A stretch of 64,000 nt of DNA, from the NCBI GenBank assembly GCA_947311845.1, contig CAMZMU010000107.1, positions 39,230,588 through 39,294,587 on the forward strand. Reading direction: 5' to 3'. Position numbers and translations under genes: made by a program. The notes below the pieces were generated by a model that saw nothing but the letters and a program-made list of their open reading frames with translations, had not been told where the DNA came from and did not search any database. Positions within the stretch are counted from its first letter, which is position 1. Each line of letters opens with the position of its first letter. Below are positions 32,392 to 44,212 of the stretch, one piece after another. This stretch comes from Poa pratensis (lineage: Eukaryota > Streptophyta > Magnoliopsida > Poales > Poaceae).

Positions 32392-35300
32392 TCTATTATA
32401 TAATTAAAACACATGACAAACAACGGATGAGATTTAACCATGAAAAGTAACGGCTGTGATTTAAAAAGATCCCTTAGCTTTTCACGTGGTAGTCGGAAGA
32501 GAAAAAACAAATCACGTTCAAGAGTCCCACTCGGAGCTAGCAACGAAGGACTTGCACGTGAGCTGTTGAGATTGAAAATTAATTCTGCACCGTGCGCAAT
32601 AGGAATACTAAGTCGTGCAACGAAAAGGAAAGGGACGAAACTGATCCATCTTTATCTCACCATGGACTCCTCGACAAACCATATATATGTGATTTGGGCT
32701 GATTCCACATATATCGTTGGTAGCAGTATATATGTGTTCCGCGAGGGATCGTAAATCGCGACAGTTGATCGCGGCAAATCATAATCGGTTCTAGCCTATA
32801 TAGGTTTTGCTCGACGGAGAAATCCTACATGTCGGCAATTGATCGATCGGTGTTGCTGCTAGAGCGCCGAGGATGCATGCCAATCTCACGACAATGAATT
32901 CGACGTCAGCGAGGCTTGATGAGGGTGTGGATGCTAGAGCATCGAGGATGCATGCCAATCTCACAACGATGAAATCGACATCAACGAGCTTGATGAATAT
33001 ACAAAGGAGCCCTGAGTGTGTGTCGAGTTTTTCTGATGATATTTTTTGAGTGTGTGACGAGTTTTTCTGATGATATTGATGCGGCGAGAAGAAGACATGG
33101 ATGATATTTGGATCGATGGCGGCCATGCTAGCGAGGTTTGCTTCAGTTCGTCCTCTGATTATTTTCTTTTTTTGAGTACATGGGATTACAGAAAGAAAGC
33201 AGAACTAGCAGCACAATCCTCTGAAGATACGAAATTAACAACTAAACCTTGAGGACCCAGTCCCCGCCGGCGCCGCCTCACCACGATGACCGCCGACCGC
33301 GCGCTGCCGCCGAGCTCCACCCGAGACGGCGATCTGCAGCGAACCGCGGCCAGGAAGCCGCCGACCATGCCGCCGTCTTCAGTCACCGCTTGGTTCTTGG
33401 TGGAGAGGCGAGGAGCTGGACGGCCACCAGAGCAGAGCCGTCACCTTGATCAGCGCCGACGCCGTCGACGCCGAAGGCGACCCAGATGTTCTGGAATCCC
33501 GGCCTCCGTCCCACCACTCGCAAGCACGCCCCGACGCCGGAGGAAGCGCCGGCGCGGCGAGGCAGCAGCCATCCGCCGCCATCAGAGACGACGACGGGCC
33601 CGGGGAGTGGCTGCGACCCCAGAGAACGACGACGGCGGCGCCCCCCAGCCTCGGCCCCGCCGCCCCAGATCCGCCCACACCCCACCTCCTCTCCTCCGCC
33701 GGAACGCAGATCCGGGGGTCCCCCGTCCTCCCGCCGCCGGAGCGGCCGACGGAGAGTGGGGGATCCCACGGATACGCCGGCGGGAGCTGGGCGGGCCGAG
33801 GTCGCCCCCCGCTCGCCTCTGTCGCGGAGAAAGAGCCTCTGATTATTTTCTGATAACACGTGATTGCACGCGTCCAGTTCAGTAGGTTGTATCAGGCGTG
33901 GAGCAGATCGAACTCGATTCCCTCCGGCGTACAAGTGCGTTGTTTTTCTGAAACTACTCAAGGAATTGGCTGTCACCATCTCATGCTCCGTGATGACGCT
34001 GACACATGATGACCAAGCGCAAGGTGCCCAACGTGAATTGGAAGAAGAACAAACCGAGGGCACCAGCAGCTGGATTTATACTGAGCGATAAGAAAAAAAA
34101 CAGACAAAGAAACAGTTCGGAATAGCTAAACATGTACTAGGGCAAGCTGCAGACCTAATAGTTTAGAAGCAGGACACGAACCGTGCAATATTGCACGCAG
34201 CCTTCCGTCTATAATACATCTTTAGTCTTTCTTTTGCGATCCAATTATTGTTGTGCAGTAACTCTAAAAAATGTTGGTCAAGTGTTGGTCATTGCTCTAC
34301 AGGTATGTACTCACAGATTTGTTTTATCTCACACAGTTACGCATAAGAATTCTATATGCATTATGCAGTAATGTACATCTGTTGAGGCATTGTATTTGCG
34401 ACACATGTAATTTTGTAGATAATTTATGATTATTCTTCAGTGACGAGACATGCAGGGCAACAAATGCCATTTGATAGCCTTATAGTAAGATATATTTTAT
34501 ATTTATGGACATATAGAGTTATGGATGAAAAATATAAATAATAAGACACATTCGTGTATGTTCAAAAGTTTCTCTGCCACACATTTTTTTTGCGAATTGA
34601 TCTCATTATGGTATGTTGGCTTCAAGGTCTCAGGGTCACTATCAATAAACACATGCCCACGTGTCGTCACGCCAAAGCTGGCCAGGCTGCTATCACCCAA
34701 GCGCACGCAGATTCTCGACTAGAAGAAGTGGATGTGCTCCTGCACTTCAAGGGGGCTAATGATTTGGAACATCACAACAGAAGCAAGAGATGAGACGGTT
34801 GGAAACTAGGCCCTCGATTAATGTACAGCTGAGGGACCTTGGTGTCAGTTTTTCACCTCCGATAAGGCCGTTCAGCTTATTAGAGGCGTCCTGTGCATTG
34901 AGAGGTTGATGTTGTGGAAAAAGCCTAATTACTTATTGCAAGAAATTAGGTCTAAGGAAGTCGCTACCTAGAATATACTGAAAACAACGATTAGATCAAT
35001 CAAGTCATGTAGTATTGTTATGATCAAGGTTGATTGTAGAGATATTACGACTCTACTATAGCTGATGTCCCTAACGTATCCAGGTTAATGTAACGTTGCA
35101 TGACATGGAAAAATCACTCAACCAGCATCAAGACACAATTGATTGCTGGAATTTTAAACAATAAAAATAATAATGTTATATTTTTTTGAAACTTAAAATA
35201 ATAATGTTATAGCGAACTTCTGCGTAAGAAAACTTGGAAGCCTAAACAATGAATGTATTCAGGTTTTGCATTTTTAACATGTACAAATGTCATATCATGT

Positions 35301-35450
35301 AGATTGGAACGTGGAAGCAATTGACAACTCAATAAACCAAGTAACCTAAATCATTCATATATATTTTTGTCGATTGTAATGTGTTTTATATCTGATAAAA
35401 TATTTGATTTATCAACTCTAGCCGCGCAATTGCGCGGGCCACCCAGCTAG
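32392..35450 (+). mobile_element. Non-autonomous Helitron
   Basis: The 3059-bp insert starts TCTATTATATAATTAAAAC and ends CACCCAGCTAG. It sits precisely between A and T of the host LTR with no target duplication. A perfect palindrome, CCGCGCAATTGCGCGG (35422-35437), lies 9 bp before the CTAG end. TC start, CTRR end, subterminal hairpin and A^T insertion are the Helitron hallmarks. Two related LTR copies in this window (40036-40046 and, inverted, 43905-43915) show the empty site. No Rep/helicase is encoded. Apart from one nested LINE insertion, no captured gene fragment was recognised. Confidence 0.9.
33168..33835 (-). mobile_element. LINE-type insertion inside the Helitron
   Basis: A 668-bp GC-rich insert whose plus strand begins with poly(T), i.e. 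a poly(A) tail on the minus strand. It is flanked by the 16-bp repeat CCTCTGATTATTTTCT (33152-33167 and 33836-33851). Long open frames here, up to 199 codons, are low-complexity (Pro/Arg or Gly/Ala rich) and overlap on both strands, so I do not call them genes. Confidence 0.7.
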
Positions 35451-35725
35451 TTGTTCCTATAAGAGAAAACCTTTGTCTTGTCCTCTTGCATTGAAGAGGA
35501 TTGGGACACTTTTACATTCTTGTTTTGTTACATTAAACTTTCATCCATCAAATCAACCACCATGTTCTTTAAACTTGTTTAGTGCATAATCAACTAAAAC
35601 TTGTGACACTTTAGTTGTAGGGAATAGATAACTTTTCCTTCTTACTCTTGCGGATCGATAGCTTAATTCCACATTGAGAGGTGCTTCAGTGATCCCCTGC
35701 TCTTGGGGGTAATCAAGTACTTTTC

Positions 35726-35740
35726 TGGCGCCGTTGCCGG
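35726..35740 (+). other. Primer binding site of element 1 (tRNA-Asp type)
   Basis: TGGCGCCGTTGCCGG, ten bases after the 5' LTR end (GGTAATCA). It is complementary to a tRNA 3' end terminating ...CCGGCAACGGCGCCA, as expected for tRNA-Asp. The tRNA assignment is from memory. Confidence 0.8.
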
Positions 35741-35852
35741 GGAGCATAGCGCTTAAGTTTCTATTCTTGTGTGCACTAAACTAAGCTTGGGGAGGTTTCT
35801 TTAACTTGTTTTATATCTCGCAATCATCTAAGCTTGGGGAGGTTTCTTTAAC

Positions 35853-36560
35853 TTGTTTGATGATACTATGTCTCCCATTTATGATGATGAATATGATATT
35901 TTCACTCCACCTACTATTGAGGATATAGTTTATGTTGATTATGATATGCCTCCTATATATGATGTTTACAATGATGAATATGATATTTTCAGTCCATCTA
36001 CTATTGAGGATAAAAATCATTTCGATTATTCTATGCCTCCTATTTATGATGATTACAATGAGGGATGTGCTAGTTTTACTCCCACTATTACTAATGAAAT
36101 TGATTATGCTTGTGTGGAGAGTAATATTACTGTTATGCTTATGGATCATGATAATAATGCTTTATGTGATAGCTATATTGTTGATTTTATTCATGATGCC
36201 GCTGAAAATTATTTTGAGAGAGGAAAGTATGGTTATAGAAATCTTCATGTTACTAAATTTATCCTCTTTATGATGAAGGTTTTGGCCTTTCTCTTGATTT
36301 GCTTTTATTTGTTGGGTACTTTAAAACCTACTGGTCCTTATGACAGAGGGAGACACGGTTTCATGTATCTCAATAATATTAAGTCTCCTCTCTTTTTGTT
36401 GAAAATTTTGAAGTTGCACTTGCTTTGCCTTCCTATGCTAGTCACTTTGTGCTTTATTGATTTATTTTCTTACAAGATCTCAATGCATAGGAAGTGGGTT
36501 AGACTTAAATGTGTTTCATATTTTCTCTTGATGCTCTCTTTCCTATGTGAGCATCATTAA
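35853..36560 (+). CDS. Element 1 ORF: acidic repeats plus two hydrophobic segments, unknown function
   Basis: A 235-residue open frame from ATG (MFDDTMSP) to TAA, shortly after the primer site. Residues ~8-75 hold three copies of an acidic repeat around PPIYDxYNDEYDIFxPxTIED, rich in D, Y and I. The C-terminal half has two long hydrophobic stretches (about residues 134-157, FILFMMKVLAFLLICFYLL, and 179-208, FLLKILKLHLLCLPMLVTLCF). It has no gag, zinc-knuckle, protease or RT motif. It occupies the position where the related element 2 has gag and protease. It could be a decayed or translated non-coding region, but the long uninterrupted frame in an otherwise gene-free interior is notable. Confidence 0.5.
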   Translation: MFDDTMSPIYDDEYDIFTPPTIEDIVYVDYDMPPIYDVYNDEYDIFSPSTIEDKNHFDYSMPPIYDDYNEGCASFTPTITNEIDYACVESNITVMLMDHDNNALCDSYIVDFIHDAAENYFERGKYGYRNLHVTKFILFMMKVLAFLLICFYLLGTLKPTGPYDRGRHGFMYLNNIKSPLFLLKILKLHLLCLPMLVTLCFIDLFSYKISMHRKWVRLKCVSYFLLMLSFLCEHH

Positions 36561-38929
36561 AACTATCAAGCCTAGCTATATGGCTATAAAGAAAGCGCTT
36601 TACGGGAGGCAACCCGGTTATTTTTATGTGTGATTTTCTTTGTGTCCTCTTGCTGTAACAAGAGAGTTTGTTTTTAGTTTAGTTTCTGGAATTTTGAATA
36701 AAGTGTCAAGTTTTACCCTTTTGGTTTGAGAAAGTTGCTTATAGCGTTCGGAGATTTTATTCCTGCACGAATCTATGCACGGTATGATTTTTAATTCTTA
36801 TTCTGTAACTCCGAATGAGCTCATATTTGAACTGTAGTTGCAACTTTTCATCCTCTGTATGCATGAATGTTGCGGAATTTTTCGGCAAAATTTGGTAGGG
36901 TAGAAAAATACGTTTTGCTGCTGCTGTTTTTCTGGACAGATTCTGTCCCATTTTGTTTTATGCATGTTTTGAACTTTTATCTTGAATCTTTTTTATTCAA
37001 ATGAGTTTATGAGTAGGCATACAACATTATATACTTTCTGGACATTCATATGATGTTTTGTTTAAGGATTATATGCAGCAAGAAACCTATTTGTTTATCA
37101 CTACTAATGCACCCCACAGAAAAGAAAATGGGAGAAACGGTGTTTTGAAGTTTTTTCACAGGGATTGGAGGAGATGCACCAAGAGCTATCCAAGGATGGT
37201 GAAGACCATAAGCTTGGGATGTGAAGACAACCCCACTGGACCTACACACTCTCGGTTTGCACACGTCTAACTTCTGTTTTTCGATCGAAACACTTTATCG
37301 CATAAACTTGGAGCGTCTTTTTGTTTGTTTTTGGTTTGATTGTTATTTTGTGAGACCACCACACTATCATTTTTATGTGAAAGAGCTACTGGAAATATGG
37401 GTTGAAATATGTTGGATGTTTTTATTGTATTGGGAAAAGGGATGTTTGAGTTGATTTTTAATGATACATATAGTTGCATGATTCATGAGCTTGTTTATGA
37501 GTAATAATTTGCAAATGCTTTATCAAGAGCTATCACTTATTCATGTTTTGATGCTGAAGTTATTTTACTTTGTTTAACATGGATTAGTTAGTTCTATGGA
37601 CACTCATGCATGCATTTAGATGGTCAACTTTCTCCCTCTTGCTAGCCCAAAAATTCCAACAAGTAAAAACTTGTTTCCAACACCTTCAACCAAAGTTATT
37701 CCAGTGAGTCCACCATATCTACCTATTGGCTTTATGCTATTCCGAGTATGTTTATCATGATATTTGTGTTATCTATACCTCTGAATGAAAATGTTTATGT
37801 TATTGATTGTCATGGGAAAAGTTGGTTATATAGCTCTCACGAACTTGATGCACACTTTACTTTTATTGCATAAATAAAACATGACCATTGTGATTAAGAT
37901 TATGATGTTAGTGGCTTGATAAATGTCCGAGGTTGGGAGTTAGCCCATATGTGCTGTCACATGCAAAGCTTTCAACATGCTCCTTCACTTCATTTAGTTG
38001 ATATCATGTGCTTTTGTTTATGGATGCCTATCATGGTGAAATGAGGGGAAATGAAGTAGTTTAAATGAGTTTGTATAAATGGTTAGAGAGACGCCTGGGC
38101 CGCTAATCTAAGCCATGCATCATTCATGGTGGAAATTTACTTACATGCTATGGTGAACCGTCTGTGATACACCTTATAATAAAAGCTATTCCAATGGTAA
38201 ATAAAAAGGGTGTTGAGGTTGTTCATCTTGTTTGTTTGTCTTGTCATTTTGATATGGGCTTGTTCCATATCCTGGGACAAGAGGTACCCCAGTTGACGCT
38301 CTTGATGATACTATTATTACTTACAATGATATATAACTTGAACTTGCTTTGTTTCCCAAGTTGAGTAATCATGGTGTAGGTACTTGTATTCAAGGGGCAT
38401 GAGACATCAACCTTTACTTTGTCAAGCACACTACTCATATTTGCTTTCACATTAAACTTTAATCATTCAAGATGCTATGATAGGGGTAATGAGAGCTTGA
38501 CACCAAGGATTCCACATTGCAATCATTAACTTAAGTAGAAGAGTTTGGAAGTTAGATGAAACTTATGCATGCTTTACCTCTACTCACATATACATCTTTC
38601 CAAAGTGTCCACCTTTTATATTCAGATTTTCATCTACACTCTATGACCAATGTAGGATGTTCTTACTTATCATTATGCATACATGTGGTCCATATTACTT
38701 TCTTTCATGTTACACTTTGTGAGCTATCATTGAGCATCCTTGCATTGAATACTTGATATCACTTCATAAACTATCTTGCATATTGCTACTCCTTTTAAGA
38801 ATGAATCATTTGACTCTATGTAGCAATAGTAATCATCTTTGATACCATTGTTAGTATTAAATTGCAAAGTCCATGTTAGTTTTATCACCTTCATACTCGA
38901 GGACAAGTATAGGCTAAGCTTGGGGATGT
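36561..38929. other. Non-coding interior of element 1
   Basis: AT-rich sequence without a convincing frame. It is homologous, inverted, to 59701-62060 in element 2: for example the block around GGGAGGCAACCCGGTTATTTT (36605) and its complement near 62020. The region is shared between the two elements although their coding modules differ. Confidence 0.75.
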
Positions 38930-40304
38930 TGATGCATGTAAAATGCATACATGAACTTTGCATTATTTTACTTATATTCCAATCATATTTGCATCATATA
39001 AGGGTTATATCAATGTTTTATAATGATTTTGGGAATACTTCATAGTTTTCCGATTTATTTGGAATTAACCCTGTTTTCCAGAGAACGTCTTTTTTAGTGT
39101 TTCAGACTTTCCGGGAGCTTCGGGACTCCAAAAAGGGCAAGGTCAGAGAGCACGGTTCAAATTTTCGAGACGAATGCAATGGGCTGAAAATGAAGACTAG
39201 AAGCCCAACCAGCTGGGAGATAGAGGGCCCCACGTGGCCTTTGTACCTGGCCGCGTGGGCCCACCTCTTTTGGGCCTCGGAGCTCCGCTGTCGTTGATCT
39301 TTTCTCCACCGACCTAGTCGAGACCTAAAAACGCCTATAAAAATTGTCCCCCGACGTTCTCTGGAAGCAGCGCCGCCGAAACACAGAAACACCGAAAGAG
39401 AGATCTGGAGCTACAGATTGGAGGGGGAAAACTCCGGCGGGGCGCTGCCGGGGTGGTCTCCACCTTCTCCAACGACTTCTCCACCGTCTCCATGATGAAG
39501 GGGGAGTAGTCCACCCTCTGGACTATGGGTTTGTGGTGGTAACTTATGTATCTCTCCTCTCTTTGAGCTTCACTAATTAGTACCGTATGAGCTGACCATG
39601 ATTACGGTCATCTATGTAATTCTTATGGTGAATATTGTGGTATGAGATGATTTGTTATGCATTTACTGTTGTTTTGGAACTTTTATGACTTGTCATACTT
39701 TGATAGAATGTTGTTCTTTAAGAAGTATGATGTATGTGGGTATGGGATGACCGATGTGACACGGCATAGGTATTGAGTGACACAGTACCGCCCAACATCC
39801 TTTATCTGGGGTAAAAATGAAGAGTATGATGTGGGAGTGACAGCAACCACGCTAGCCTTACGAGGGTGACCTAGCAACACAAATGAGTATTTCTTCCAAC
39901 TATGTGTTTTATGACATATAGCCGTCATAAAAGCTACCATTAAAACATGACAATTGTGTGTACTTTATCTATAACATGATAATCACCGTAGATGAGAGAG
40001 AGAGAGAGGGGATTAAGTGAACCCATGAACCCATGTCCATTGTTCCTATAAGAGAAAACCTTTGTCTTGTCCTCTTGCATTGAAGAGGATTGGGACACTT
40101 TTACATTCTTGTTTTGTTACATTAAACTTTCATCCATCAAATCAACCACCTTGTTCTTTAAACTTGTTTAGTGCATAATCAACTAAAACTTGTGACACTT
40201 TAGTTGTAGGGAATAGATAACTTTTCCTTCTTGCTCTCGCGGATCGATACCTTACTTCCACATTGAGAGGTGCTTCAGTGGTCCCCTGCTCTCAGGGGTA
40301 ATCA
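38930..40304 (+). repeat. 3' LTR of element 1
   Basis: A 1375-bp LTR, TGATGCATG...GGTAATCA, followed by the GTATG target duplication. It has the TATA-like box near 39336. It contains the uninterrupted Helitron target site TCCATTGTTCC (40036-40046). Confidence 0.92.
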
Positions 40305-41473
40305 GTATGGAACTTGGTAATTAAGATGCTTAGCCATGCTATGAAAAATGTTTTGATTAGTTGGATAGTGATGAAAACTAATAACTAATCAATGAACTAC
40401 CTGGGTGCTGGTTGGAGAACCATGGTGGGTGACTACTCAGGGGGTCCATGTCTATGGTAATCACCCTTGGTGGAAGTGCACAATTGTGGAAAGTCACCCA
40501 GGCTTAAAGAGATTGTAGACTCTCCTTGTCCAGTAGCTTCTAGTGCAGCCACATGTCATATGGTCTCTGTCTTGATCAATTAGGTTGTGAGACCCTGGTT
40601 CTGTCGTGACCAGCAGATGTAGGGGATGATAGGTTGGAGTGGGTCCGACGTTGACTCGGGGAATCACTTCTGAAAGATCTCGTCTCGGTCTTCTCTTTGC
40701 CATTGCATAATTGAGTTCCATGGAGGATGGAATGATTGGGTCTTGTGGTGAAAGTGCACACCCTCTCAAGAGTTAAAACTAAGTATACTTAGCCGTGTCC
40801 CCGGTTATGGACAATTCTGAGTAACTAGACATGGAAGCTGTTGAAGGTCTCCTCATCCCAATTTCTAAATTAAAACTTGAGGGTGAACAAGGGATGGGAG
40901 CTCACTGTTGTCTATCAGTGGTGCTTGCCATGATTAGTTGTCAAAGGTGTACACTGATGTCTATCGGTGGTACTCTTTGTCTAAGATGAAAACTGTTTTA
41001 CAAATGATAGGATAAAATTGGCTTTATGCAAACCAGCCTCGAACTCCACTTAGCCAAATATTCATGTAGAAGATATGTTGCCATTTATATCCACATAAGT
41101 GTCATCTTGCCACCACAATTCAATTTTGCTAACCCAACAAATTTGGGTTGTAACTCACCGTTGCAGGTTCATCAGACGATGAGTGAGGTTTTGTCAGGGT
41201 TACGAGTCTACAACCAACATGCTTGCCTGTGGCACATAAAGATGATGGAGCTCACTGTATCATTTGCTTTGCGCTGTGTGTTTACTTTGGTTTGAGCTAG
41301 CCTTCAGCTATGCACATTGTATCGAACCTTTTTTAATTCTAGATCATCGTGTAACAGACTTTGATGCAATGTTATGGTATTTCATCTTAAAATGTGTGTG
41401 CTAGCAAGTCGATCTAGGGACTAGCACGAAACACGGGGAATCCCAACCTTTAGTAAAAGGTGGGGGTTCTACA
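40305..41473 (+). repeat. Right part of the 5' LTR of element A
   Basis: Continuation of 30745-31281 beyond element 1. It resembles the end of the solo LTR at 52355-55952: the CACCCAGG, GTGCAGCCA, GCAGATGTAG and GTGTCCCC blocks occur in the same order. By alignment to that LTR it ends ...TTCTACA at 41473. Confidence 0.7.
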
Positions 41474-41475
41474 GA

Positions 41476-41487
41476 TGGTATCAGAGC
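41476..41487 (+). other. Primer binding site of element A (tRNA-Met type)
   Basis: TGGTATCAGAGC, two bases after the LTR end, is the standard initiator tRNA-Met primer site of plant LTR retrotransposons. It fixes the plus orientation of element A. Confidence 0.85.
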
Positions 41488-41656
41488 ACTGTGTTGCCTA
41501 TAGATTTGTGACCCTAGGTTCGGATAGAAATAGGTTGACCATAGGATTGAAAACCTATTTTTATTCAGTTTACTAAAAATGTATATACCACTCATTTTAT
41601 CATTCTTGTACTCTCGTGTAGTATCTAACTTCTGAAAGTAATTGCTTTTGTTCTAG

Positions 41657-42328
41657 ATGACCTGCCTCATAGAATCCATCAAGAAAGGACCGGTGATGAC
41701 CATGACTCTCCATTGTGAGACTGAGTTCCCAAGGGTACTAAAGGAGAACATGAAGAGTTTAGGCTTTGAAGGTGAGGCAGTGTACAAGGGTTTCCCTTTT
41801 GTGGGTGAAGGTCAGGAGTATTGGTGGGTGCAACTCCACATATACAAGAGCAAAGGCGATGGCCACAAGACCAAATGATGCTACATGTACAACAATCCCA
41901 TAGTCCAAACTTCCTTCTTTGATTCAGCAAGGAGTGCAGCCTGGGAAGCTATCGAGTGTATTGGAAAAATACTACGGTTTAGGCTTCACAACAACCAGAA
42001 GTACCTTGATGAACTCAAGGAGATAGGAGAGGAAATCGACGCACAAAAGCAGGAGATGGATTTGTAGAAGGATGCTCTCATCAAAGACAAAATGAAACTT
42101 GATATTGACAACATGAAGTTGGAAGCCAAGATTGAACACCAAGAGGCACAAATTCTCGAACTACAAGCCCAGTGTACCCATCTTCTTGAGAAGGAGAATG
42201 AGAGTACTAATGCCTTGAAGACCACTGTGAACCAGTTGAGGACTGACATAGTGAATATGGCTTTGGAGCTCCGCGATCAGGAAGACCTGATTCGTTCTAA
42301 GGATGCCCAGATTGCATCCATGAAGTGA
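41657..42328 (+). pseudogene. Element A leader ORF with coiled coil, two in-frame stops
   Basis: One frame runs from MTCLIESIKKGPVMTM to IASMK-stop with TGA at 41876 and TAG at 42065. The first part (LHCETEFPRVLKENMKSLGFEGEAVYKGFPF ...) is globular. The last ~130 residues are a strong predicted coiled coil (IGEEIDAQKQEMDL, KLEAKIEHQEAQILELQAQ, LEKENESTNALKTTV). It sits directly after the primer site, where some grass gypsy elements carry an extra ORF before gag. No known domain; function unknown. Confidence 0.55.
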
Positions 42329-43646
42329 AGAGAATTGAAGTAAGGAGAATCAATCGAGTGTGCCAAGGAAGAATAAGTTGGCAAGGAAGTGTATCACCCT
42401 GTTTACCTTAGATTGGACCCCAAATTAGTCTTATTCAAAACAACGTTGTGTTAGTGTGTTGATCATACCAACCTATGTGGTATGGCGGTAATAGTTTGCT
42501 TGTTAGTATGTTGAAGCATGCGGTTGTGACACTTTCTTGATTGGAATATTGATTGTCATGTTTTGTGGTGATAGTAGTGAGACTCTTTTAGTTTCCTCCC
42601 TCCTTAGACCTTTCTATCTTTATTCTCATCTATGATAAACCCACGGATGCCTCCTCGGCGTGTGACGTGGGGATAACCCCGGGTTATCAAAGTTAATGAC
42701 TCGACAAAGGATGAGAAGAAACAAGTCACACGGCGAGGAGAAACAAGTCACTTTCAAGAGCACAAGAAACTGGCCGGCTGCCAGGTCAAGGAACTGGCCG
42801 GCTACCCATGTGTGTGATCGATCGTGCATCCATTAGCCGGCTGGCTAGCTATGCACGTAAACTCAATAAGCTAAGCAAGCAAGGAGGTGGATCATCCGAA
42901 TGTACGTACATGGCCGGCTGCTAGCGCATGTACAGGCCGGCTAGCCCCTGTCTTGGCCGGCTGCTACGATCGGCCTCTCCGAATAAGAACATGCAGCACC
43001 AAAGTCAACAAAGTACAAGACCCATACCTCGATAGGTCAACAGTACAAACAGTGTACAAGCAGTTTGGCTTGTAGTGTATGAAGCACACTCGAAGGCATC
43101 AGATGACAGCTGGGTCCCGCGTGCCCCACTCTCTCTCTCATTTCCATGTACCATGGGCATCACTTTATAAGGTGCACCATCGGAAGCCAAGAAGAGAGGC
43201 TGAAACCTCACACAACCTAGCTAGCTCCTTGCTCATCTCTCTCACTAGTTCATCACCATTGCTATACAGCTCGAGGAGCAACCATGTAACACCATATACT
43301 CCACCATATACATGATCTAGGCAGGATGTAGGTGTTTTACCTCCACACGAGGGCGCTGAATCTGGGTACATCTGGTGTTCGCCGTGCTCGCGCACAATCC
43401 CGCCGGAACGCCGTCGCTCGCGCCATAGCTACCCATCAAGTAAGCCATCCCGTGGCATATGTCGTGTTCGATACCACTTCACCGTGACAACCACAACAAC
43501 AACAATGGGGAGAACAATGAGAACAACAACAATGGGCTGCAACAAGTCATGACCCAGCTCATGCAAGTGATGACCTAGATCTTAGCGAACAACAACAGCA
43601 ACAACAACAACCCACCTCCACCACCACCCCCTCAAGTGGACATGTG
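42329..43646. mobile_element. Interior of element A with LTR-like insertion and gag start
   Basis: From about 42640 to 43430 the sequence has repeated GGCCGGCTG/GGCCGGCTA motifs, a TTATAAGG box near 43165 and a leader rich in CTCTCTC. It looks like an LTR of another family, but I could not place its borders. At 43490-43646 a plus-strand Asn/Gln-rich segment (NNNNNGENNENNNNGLQQVMTQLM, then a stop and PPPPPPPQVDM) resembles the start of a gypsy gag. It is cut off by the LTR at 43647. Confidence 0.45.
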
Positions 43647-44212
43647 ATAACCCCCAAGAGCAGGGGATCACTGTAGCACATCTCAATGTGGAATTAAGAT
43701 ATCGATCCACAGGAGTAAGAAGGAAAAGTTATCTATTCCCTACAACTAAAGTGTCACAAGTTTTAGTTGATTATACACTAAACAAGTTTAAAAAATAAGG
43801 TGGTTGATTTAATTGATGGAAGTTTAATGTAACAAAACAAGAATGTAAAAGTGTCCCAATCCTCTTCAATGCAAGAGGACAAGACAAATGTTTTCTCTTA
43901 TAGGAACAATGGACATGGGTTTATGGGTTTACTTAATCCTCTCTCTCATCTACGGCGATTATCATGTTATAGATAAAGTACACACAGTTGTCATGTTTTA
44001 ATGGTAGCTTTTATGACGGCTATATGTCCTAAAACACATAGTTGAAAGAAATACTCATTTGTGTTGTTAGGTCACCCTCGTAAGGCTAGCGTGGTTGCTG
44101 TCACTCCCACATCATACTTCTCCCTTTTTACCACCAAATAAAGGATGTTGAGCGGTACCGTGTCAAACTCAATACCTATGCCGTGTCACATCGGCCATCC
44201 CGTACCTACATA
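43647..44212 (-). repeat. Truncated LTR of the element 1 family
   Basis: Reading TGATAACCCCCAAGAGCAGG, it is the inverted right end of the element 1 LTR and can be followed to ...CCCGTACCTACATA. The other ~800 bp of the LTR are missing. It contains an uninterrupted copy of the Helitron target site (43905-43915, inverted). Confidence 0.85.

Larger units (their letters stand above)
31282..35715 (+). repeat. 5' LTR of element 1, interrupted by a Helitron
   Basis: Matches the 3' LTR (38930-40304) from end to end apart from the insertion at 32392-35450. A TATA-like box TATAAAAA lies at 31689-31696, just before the GC-rich leader. Confidence 0.9.
31282..40304 (+). mobile_element. Element 1: complete non-autonomous LTR retrotransposon nested in element A
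   Basis: Flanked by the 5-bp duplication GTATG (31277-31281 and 40305-40309). LTRs run TGATGCATG...GGTAATCA: 5' LTR 31282-35715, 3' LTR 38930-40304. Without the Helitron the 5' LTR is 1375 bp, exactly the length of the 3' LTR, and the two differ by few substitutions and small indels. A tRNA-Asp-type primer site lies at 35726 and a polypurine-like tract (AAGCTTGGGGATG) abuts the 3' LTR. The ~3.2-kb interior holds one unrelated open frame and no gag, protease, RT or integrase, so mobility would depend on another element. Confidence 0.9.

Noticed and set aside
33286..34063. Long GC-rich open frames (199 codons plus, 226 codons minus) as genes captured by the Helitron
   Set aside because: They overlap on both strands, are low in complexity, and most of their length lies in a LINE-type insert with its own poly(A) tail and target duplication.
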